DNA from: Maratus speciosus
Taxonomy: Eukaryota; Arthropoda; Arachnida; Araneae; Salticidae
Length of the DNA: 64,000 nucleotides
Direction: 5' to 3'
Assembly: GCA_963932465.1 (NCBI GenBank)
Contig: OZ010796.1
Coordinates: 79,307,292 to 79,371,291, forward strand
The position numbers and the translations under genes were made by a program. Under the pieces are notes generated by a model, which did no database searches, was not told the origin of the DNA, and saw only the letters and a program-made list of their open reading frames with translations. Below, one piece after another: positions 57,590 to 64,000 of the stretch. How positions within the stretch are numbered: the stretch's first letter is position 1; every line of letters begins with the position of its first letter.

Positions 57590-58025
57590 CCAGTTTTTGA
57601 CCGTCCCCGATCCTTTCGAAACGAGGGGTTGGTCAAGCTACTAATCACTTTCCGCGAGGTGATTTGTGCTGTGACAAAATTTTACGACTTCCCAAAGTAT
57701 GTATTTAAAACCATTTCATGCTTGTAATTACCTTATTAATTAGTATAATTTCTTGATATACTTTCTTCTTAACTAACTGTGCATGCCTGTATGTAATTTT
57801 AAACATAATCTATGCATAAACAGTGTATGTATTTGTATCATATCTAATGTAAACCTTCTGCTTTTTTTATTATTTTGTAGGGGAAAATGGCGATTCTAGC
57901 ATTTGAATTCTCCTGCCTCATACTGCAACTGAAGCGAGCGTGGCTTTTTATGCTGTCAGGTTCAAATCTAAACCAAATTGCCTTTCAGGATTTAAAAAAA
58001 AAAAATGCATATAATTTTCTTTAAC
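57590..58025 (+). other. Possible transcribed, spliced segment
   Basis: Two stem-loops, CCCCGATCC..GGGG near 57605 and AATCACTTTCCGCGAGGTGATT near 57642, precede CCCAAA|GTATGT at 57698, which resembles a 5' splice site. A T-rich tract ending TTTTGTAG before 57882 resembles a 3' splice site, followed by a 45-codon frame starting ATGGCGATTC. No protein or RNA family was recognised; the reading is tentative. Confidence 0.2.
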
Positions 58026-59875
58026 TGATTACATTGTATATTTTTAGACCTTTCTAACAAACACAAATTTTGATTCATGATATTGTTTACTATTAAAATG
58101 TAAACAACACGGAAATATGACTTCTACAGCCTCTCAAAATGCAAAATATGCATTACGCTGACCTTAAAAATGCACCTTCATTTAATACTATTAAATAGTG
58201 TTGTCAGAAAATGCCATTGACGAAGAAGAGAACAATTTTTGTGTCTTTAATTATTATTTATTTAGCCAACAATTCTATCTTAAAAGATTGTTAAATTTTC
58301 ATATTTATTTATTTTTTACTGAATGAAATAAAAATTTATTTATTCAAAATTTTATTTATCATTAACATTCCGTATGTGAATTCTAATGTCTAAACTTTAA
58401 TGATATGTTTAAAAAAAAATAAAAGATAATAAATTATTATTATTAATCCAACATTAATAATTATTATTTAATTATAAAAAAAATGTTATTAATACACTTG
58501 TATAATTTTAAAAATACAAAAGCAAATGATAATTACTACGTAAAATCGTATGTAGTAACCCATGAGTACTCGGCCGAACCAAAGAATTTCTGCCAGCAGA
58601 AAAGAATCTTTGTATACTCATAAATATCTACACCCAATTGTTACAGATTAAGTTTTTTAAAAATAATTACTGTATGTACTATAAAAAAATTAAGTAAATA
58701 AATTTATTAAGCCATACTACCTATTTTAATAAAAATAAGGCCAATATATATAAATATATTTATTTATTTATTTTGTTTCCTTATGTTAAATTGGCCAAAT
58801 TATATATAAAAAAAATTTTATGAACTCACACACTCAAATTGATCAATACTATGTATATTTATATGTGTTAAATTTAGAATTGCATTTAATTATAAGGGAA
58901 AGTAAAGAGAAAAAAAAATTGCTTAAATTCTAAAATAACATAAATTTATAAAATATTTTATTTAAAAAAAAAAATCTAATTTCTAGCTGATTTCAGCAAG
59001 ATGTCATTTAATATTTATATTAAATAATTTTGCTAATACATTTTATTAATTATTAAATTCGCATATTTTTATATATACAATAAAAATATAATAGTCTTAC
59101 ATAAAATTTTACACTACAACAATGTTATTAATTAATTTAACTTGGATTTAAGCCTACTTTAATTCTAATTGAATACCGTTAATAAAAGTAAATTAGCTTA
59201 TCAAGTTAAATATAATATAAACTATGTTTGTCTAATGTTAATTTTGCTGAAAATTCCATAACTTTTAACTGTAAATGTTAATCGCTATACCTTTTGTTAT
59301 TTATTTTGAAAACAACACGAACTTATATTTTTATTTATTATTTTTTTGAATTAAATCTAGGAACTATACACTGAGCTAGACACTCCATAAATGTGTAAAA
59401 CCTAAAAATCAAAAGTTTTCCTAAATAAAACTCAAAATGCTGCTTTTTACAATATAATATTACTAATTTTATTGTTTCTGAGCATAACATCTAGTAATTA
59501 TACCATACTTAATTTTTTCTTCGATTCCTTTTTCAGCCAAGAATCCTGAAGTTTATGACCAAGTGATGACCTTGATTTACCTGTGAATAAGTTTCTACAA
59601 ATATTTTGTTGGTGTTGGTGCATACCCAGCCGTAGGCCAAAATTGCACCCTATACAGAAAGCCTTTGGTGAGAAAATTTTAATTTTGCTTCAATTATTTA
59701 TTTGTGTATTTTTTTACTATAATTTTGTGTGCAATCATATTGAAATAACTTGCCTTGTCCATTGTTATACATATATATGTTTTTTAAAAACCAATGTGCT
59801 ACACCAAAATCCTTTTTTTAATTTTTTTATAACACTTTTGTTCATAAAACTTATCCCTGCTGTCTAAATTCTAGA
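58026..59875. other. Very A+T-rich non-coding stretch
   Basis: Dominated by A/T runs. A TTTTTCAG at about 59530-59537 followed by CCAAGAATCCTGAAG could be a splice acceptor with a short open frame, but it is unsupported otherwise. Confidence 0.4.
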
Positions 59876-60797
59876 TGTAACGGAGCCGATGTCGTAAGGT
59901 GGTGTGGTAGCGGGCAACTTCAACGGCCTAGTCTTATCAATATCGAAAAAATATTTTATTGTTTCACAAACAATTAAATAAGAATTTCTTGATTAAATAA
60001 TTCATAATTACAACATTTTTCATATAAGGGTTCGAGTTCAGCTGACAATAATATATTTATAGAATCAAGTCCAGTCCTCGAATAATAGATCGCTTTCAGT
60101 GTAGTCAGTCTCTTACTTATCCAATGTCCACTATTTTCGAAGATAGAGCTCGCGATGCTCGACAGGAATGTCGCACTTTTGTAGGTGTTTAACCGAGGTT
60201 TAGGAACCTCCGATCTTCCCCTCCGTGATGGAGATATCTTAATAGCCACCCCTGGCTTTCGCTTTTCTGTGCTTCGGAGTATGCCCCGATGCCGTCGACC
60301 CGTGAGAGATTTCCACTCTGCACGACCAGAAACACCTTGAAGTCTCAACTTCAACAGAAGGGAAAATTAAGCTCCCGAGAATGCTCTCGCATCCTCTTTT
60401 ATCAGTTTCGTTTTTCCGTCCAGGACCAAAGCCACTCCCATTAGCCACTCACCATCCGTGGGCCATGATCTCATAGGCCAGCCCTTTCTCTATAGGCTGC
60501 CGTCAGGAACTTTCGCGTCCGGCTTCATCTCTGGTTTCACTTTCTACTTTCCCACGGGAACGAGGCCCTCGTGAACATCAAAAGAATATTTCTCTCGCTA
60601 GATAAAAGAGTCCCTTTCACCCTAGTGTCATCTGCGAAGATTGATAGAAATTGAGGTATTTGTTTCAACTCTAGCGACATTTTCTAGGACTCTGAAGAAA
60701 TTTGGAGGCTAGGTGAAAATACATTAGCTTCCCTATGCTGGCTTTTGCCTTGTAAATTGAGAGTTTCAATGTGAGATATCGTCGAATTCTCACAACA
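59876..60797 (-). repeat. 3' long terminal repeat
   Basis: On the minus strand it runs TGTTGTGAG (60797) to CTCCGTTACA (59876), with the standard TGT..ACA ends, about 922 bp. It contains a GATAAAAG TATA-like box near 60400 and AATAAA at 59960-59955 near its end, as expected for U3 and R. The 5' LTR is outside the window, so LTR divergence cannot be judged. The sequence after the end is TCTAG. Confidence 0.75.
59955..59960 (-). promoter_or_regulatory. Polyadenylation signal in LTR
   Basis: AATAAA on the minus strand, about 80 bp before the LTR end, the usual position for 3'-end processing of the retroelement transcript. Confidence 0.5.
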
Positions 60798-60807
60798 CCC
60801 CTCCCTC
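60798..60807 (-). promoter_or_regulatory. Polypurine tract
   Basis: GAGGGAGGGG on the minus strand abuts the LTR's TGTTG. This is where plus-strand DNA synthesis is primed in LTR elements. Its position fixes the LTR edge and the element's orientation. Confidence 0.75.
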
Positions 60808-60968
60808 AAATCGTATTTCGGCTACCAGACGTAATATGCTGTAAGGGAAATGGTTAGCTCATACATTTCAAGTGGCCCATATTTAATTATATCAATTCCT
60901 AAAAAAAAACCTTTTCCTGTATTTTATACTTAGCTTGCAAATGCTGAACACATTTGGTTACGAAATTT

Positions 60969-62683
60969 CTCTTTAACAGACAAGATGAGGGGTTCATCTT
61001 CCGGTCCCAGGCCCTTTTCAGGCCCATTTGTCGACGCAAGGAACCACCCGTGAAGCAAGCCCCGCGACGCGTCCCGAAGGTCGCCGCCAGACAAGCTCCA
61101 ACAGAGCGGAACCCCACGCGAACTCCGGTCAAACCGACACCGCTGCCCAGCGCACACGGTGACGGCTATTCCCAAGAAGAGACGAACGGCCGCTACGACA
61201 GTCCTCACCACCCAGCTAGAAAAACCAAGTGGTCCCTAAACTTGGTTACTCGAGCCGGTAGACCCCGCAAGCCATCGCAGGAACCAGACGCCTATAAAGA
61301 CGCTGGGCCCACGGACTGAACCGAGGCTTCCCGACCCGAATTTAATTTACGGACAGGCCCCCCAAGATCAGATACCATTTTCCGGCAGAGACATTTTTGT
61401 GGGCCAGCCGATCGGAAAGTTAGTGAGGAGCCCTAGCTTGAAAACCAGGGAGGACGGGGAAAATTCCTCCGGCCGTAAAGCGACCCAGCTCCTGGCTTTT
61501 CGCCCAGACCAACCGGCTCAACCGACGGAACCCCTCGCGGATCACGCCGGGAGCCAGTTGGCCCAGACTAGGTGCCGTTAGCGACCCCAGGCGGGCACGG
61601 AAAGCTCCACCTAGACGGAATAGACTCCGCCTCGCTAGGGGGTTGGACGGAACGGAGTCCCGCCAGCCCCCACCGACTCGACTCCATCCTAGGACAGAGA
61701 AGCCAGCGGAGGCCGACAGAAGCCCGCCCGCCACTACCTTACCTCACGGCCGTCGAGGGTACCCAGGCCCGAAGACCCCTGACCCCGTGCAGTGACCGAC
61801 CGCTACCTTCGTTAGTGCGTTCAAAAGTTAGGTGGAGACACCTCTAGGTCCTCATCACCAGGCGAGGCAAACTCCGGTACCGCATAGACACGGAGGACCT
61901 GGATCGGACCAAGAGTTCACCTGAGGCACGATGAGCCGCCGCGTTACCGGCGAGCCTCCGGCCCGTTTCCCTGCGGGAATAGCGTTCGATGGTGGACCTG
62001 CCGGCCGACCCCCTCCCAAGGGTCACGGCACGACATGGAGCAACCAGAGCCACACTGGCCTCCCCACGCGACCGCTCCTTGGTCGACGGGGGCACCGCCA
62101 AACCCTACCACCCTGAGGGTCGGCTCCCAACTGCTCCAGCTGAGGTCCTCGGAGGGATGAGCCATCCAATTCATAAAGTAACTTGGGCGCTGTCCGTAAC
62201 CCTCGCCCTTCGGTTGCTCCGGGAGTCCCTGCATGGCGTTCCCGCGAGCCCCGTCGTCACTAGCGAGCACCGAGGACTTTCCACTACAAAGCCCTCACTC
62301 ATACTTCAGGCTCCCTCTTAGTCAATAGGTGGATGGGGTCCTATCGCCTTAGCTATCCTTTGCCCAGAGTCACCACCCGGCCACCGCCGGCTCTGGGATC
62401 AGACTATGGAGTGTCGCTACCCGGCTTGGCCAGAGAACCCGGCTGCCGGGGGTAGAAGCACGTCAACATCAAAACCGTGTCTACCCATGCACGACCTCCG
62501 CTAACCGTGGCCACCGGACTCTTGGCCTGTCGACCGCAAGTCTCACTTGGAGGTGGCGAATCGTCCCCGTCCGGCCCCCTCGCATTCGTACACAACGAAC
62601 TCTGCCGAGCTTCCGGTCGCCTCCCCCACTCAAGGGGTCGGATCGGAACCACCCGGAGGGGCGGCCACCTCTTTAACAGACAA
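60969..62683. mobile_element. G+C-rich 1.7-kb block between 15-bp direct repeats
   Basis: CTCTTTAACAGACAA occurs exactly at 60969-60983 and 62669-62683. The 1685 bp between them are strikingly G+C-rich compared with both sides. An exact 15-bp duplication is what target-primed (LINE or SINE-type) insertion often leaves, but no A-tail was seen at either end. The left end reads GATGAGGGGTTCATC, a small palindrome. Long open frames on both strands reflect high G+C, and none shows a recognised domain. The origin of the block is unknown. Confidence 0.6.
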
Positions 62684-62793
62684 AACACATTTATATTTTA
62701 CTTGATTACATTTACACACAAAAAAGAAAATTAATATATACATATATTTGAGTTGAGTTTGACTCACACAATCCTCTACTAAATCCTTAACTG

Positions 62794-63297
62794 CTAAAAC
62801 ATGTCACTTGAAAGTTTATCTCTGAATTTAGCATAGTGTTTGGGCCGCGAAGCTTTACGTGTCAAAACGTTTCTATTCTCCACGCCTTTTTCATTAGGTT
62901 TCGGTATGTTTACTCTATAGACTTGAGACTTTTCGCGTCTACTTGGGACGTTTGTAAAAAGATTAGTCGCGGAACTTTTATAATCGATTCTCCCCCGATT
63001 CATTCTTCCCGTACCCCTTTCATACGACTTATGTCTTGTGGAACCTAATCCTGCATCTCCTGACACTGCATTTCTTTTTAACGTATCTTTATCGCGCCTA
63101 GATTTCCTGTTGTTCCTGGTCTGCCCAATTCTTACCGGCTTATCTCTTTGATCGCCCGGTAAAGCTATACCTATACGGGAGTCATTTGACTTCTCAAAAT
63201 CCCCACAATTGCAATACGTCTTCTTTATTTTTAACCTTCTCGCTTCGCTTAACGACTCGTCCTCATCTTGTTCTCTTTTAAGCATTTTCTCTCCCAA
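62794..63297 (-). CDS. Gypsy-type linker ORF, reading frame +1 of Gag-protease
   Basis: A frame of 168 codons overlapping the end of the protease ORF by about 20 bases; its nominal first codon is TTG, so it is probably not started independently. It opens with MLKREQDEDESLSEARRLK, resembling the acidic DESL segment found downstream of the protease in related arthropod gypsy elements. It goes on as a very charged, Arg/Lys/Asn-rich chain ending HYAKFRDKLSSDMF. No reverse transcriptase motifs occur. It may be the continuation of the polyprotein after a frameshift, or a separate small protein. Confidence 0.5.
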   Translation of the reverse strand: MGEKMLKREQDEDESLSEARRLKIKKTYCNCGDFEKSNDSRIGIALPGDQRDKPVRIGQTRNNRKSRRDKDTLKRNAVSGDAGLGSTRHKSYERGTGRMNRGRIDYKSSATNLFTNVPSRREKSQVYRVNIPKPNEKGVENRNVLTRKASRPKHYAKFRDKLSSDMF

Positions 63298-64000
63298 CCT
63301 TGCTTAATCCTACGCTTAAATTCCCCTCTCGATCGGGTAACAAAAGGTCCCCTCCGTCTACTTTAAAATTCCCATTCATCTTCCTTGAGCGACGTTCATT
63401 CTCGCTAGAATTTCCTCCCGTATTCACGTCAATCATTTCTGACCGGGGGTTTCTCTTTTTCGACTGGTTCCCTTGCGTCAGATCGGACCGCTGTTGTTTC
63501 AGTTTCGGATTGGCATCACTTACGGTTTTTCCGGCGTATAAAGTCTCAGCCTTCCCCTTCTTAATTTTATCGATTAATGTTTGAGTTTCGTTTCCTAATA
63601 TATAATACGACAAGTCTGATTTGTTCTCTGCTACTATGGCCTTCGTTTTTATATTCCCCACTCCTTCAATTTCTAAGACAACGTGGGCGGTCGGTAAACG
63701 AAGCGTATCGTTCGTCAACGGTTGCCTAACTCTTACAGCACCACCGTCTAACTGATTGGGCTTAATTAATTGACTAGGGGTCACATCATACCTAGTTCCG
63801 GAATCTCTTAACGTCGTGCATTCTTTTCCGTTAATTAGAGCACGGCTAAGATATGGTTTGAAACTTTCCTCAAAATTCGTACCTACGCAAATGTGATGAA
63901 CGCTAGTAATAGGTTCTAAGTTCCTTTTGTTTTCCGGACAATTGGCTTTTAAATGCCCAATTTTGGAACAAATAAAACACTTATTCCAATTTTTACGTTC
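63278..64000 (-). CDS. Gag zinc knuckle and retropepsin-like protease, 5' end outside window
   Basis: The frame is open from the window edge to TAA at 63278 (240 codons visible). It starts with a CCHC zinc knuckle, CFICSKIGHLKANC, fitting C-x2-C-x4-H-x4-C, which binds the element RNA. About 45 residues later the aspartic protease follows: LINGKECTTLRDSGTRYDV, where DSG is the catalytic loop, then VRVRQPL, an LPTAHVVLEI strand and AIVAENKSDLSYYILGNETQ (flap and C-terminal ILG motif). RDSG in place of the common DTG is frequent in arachnid-type gypsy copies. Residue T in place of A after DSG is a change in the active-site loop. The C-terminal part is a charged linker. Confidence 0.8.
   Translation of the reverse strand, partial: ERKNWNKCFICSKIGHLKANCPENKRNLEPITSVHHICVGTNFEESFKPYLSRALINGKECTTLRDSGTRYDVTPSQLIKPNQLDGGAVRVRQPLTNDTLRLPTAHVVLEIEGVGNIKTKAIVAENKSDLSYYILGNETQTLIDKIKKGKAETLYAGKTVSDANPKLKQQRSDLTQGNQSKKRNPRSEMIDVNTGGNSSENERRSRKMNGNFKVDGGDLLLPDREGNLSVGLSKVGRENA

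Larger units (their letters stand above)
59876..64000 (-). mobile_element. Gypsy-type LTR retrotransposon, 3' part
   Basis: Read on the minus strand the order is Gag zinc knuckle and aspartic protease (to 63278), linker ORF (63297-62794), a short A+T-rich spacer, a G+C-rich block between 15-bp direct repeats, residual internal sequence, polypurine tract and LTR. The protease and LTR layout fit Ty3/gypsy. No reverse transcriptase, RNase H or integrase could be recognised, so the copy seems to have lost most of pol or to be naturally non-autonomous. Its 5' part lies beyond the window. Confidence 0.65.

Noticed and set aside
59974..60354. 126-codon minus-strand ORF
   Set aside because: It lies wholly within the LTR, which is defined by TGT..ACA ends and a polypurine tract; no domain seen.
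61355..61400. AAGATCAGATACC resembling a conserved small-subunit rRNA word
   Set aside because: Only about a dozen bases match; flanking sequence does not follow rRNA, so no rRNA call.
60954..62734. Many long ORFs on both strands in the G+C-rich block
   Set aside because: High G+C lowers stop frequency in all frames; the frames overlap each other and show no domain.

Overview
This is an A+T-rich, gene-poor stretch of an animal nuclear genome. It holds long A/T and G/C runs, AT, TG and GATA microsatellites, many miniature inverted-repeat transposons (MITEs), one intact Tc1-type transposon, and the 3' part of a gypsy-type LTR retrotransposon. The transposase and the gypsy protease (active-site motif RDSG) read like those common in spiders and other arachnids. 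I infer an arthropod, probably an arachnid. No host gene can be followed through the window; three short coding-like islands on the minus strand could be isolated exons or remnants.

Layout. 1-3.2 kb: a hAT-like element (8-bp target duplication, 7/8 matching) carrying three smaller inverted-repeat elements. 3.7-8.9 kb: a dispersed 1-kb repeat (E1), a tRNA-like SINE, a 142-bp tandem array, a hairpin element and a GGGCAATTCC MITE. 10.0-13.2 kb: a 685-bp unit repeated three times in tandem, running into a TTAACCC element that contains repeat P1, which contains a CCGTATTTTATGG MITE. 15.1-17.2 kb: two Tigger-like elements. 18.5-21.6 kb: a decayed element with palindromic GCGCA/AATCTCTCCTA ends, a pseudogenised pogo-type transposase C-terminus and the intact Tc1 copy. 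23.3-33.5 kb: GGCCC-rich repeat D, a TA-flanked MITE, two large fold-back elements and small hAT and Tigger MITEs. 34.2-38.1 kb: D3 and P2, each broken by later insertions. 40.3-49.3 kb: a long-TIR element, then a 5.9-kb nest of repeats inside repeats (D1). 51-55 kb: Tigger-like and hAT-like insertions and more copies of the main MITE. 55-59.9 kb: A+T-rich DNA with little recognisable. 59.9-64 kb, minus strand: zinc knuckle, aspartic protease, linker ORF, a G+C-rich block between 15-bp direct repeats, polypurine tract and LTR. No reverse transcriptase or integrase was recognised.

The most informative system is a roughly 420-440-bp MITE (family A, ends TTAAGG[G/C]TGT) with about 14 copies. Related repeats in the same window serve as filled and empty sites for each other. 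They show insertion into TTAA with duplication of TTAA, and let several insertions be ordered in time. All coordinates come from reading by eye; repeat edges may be off by a few to tens of bases where not stated to be exact.
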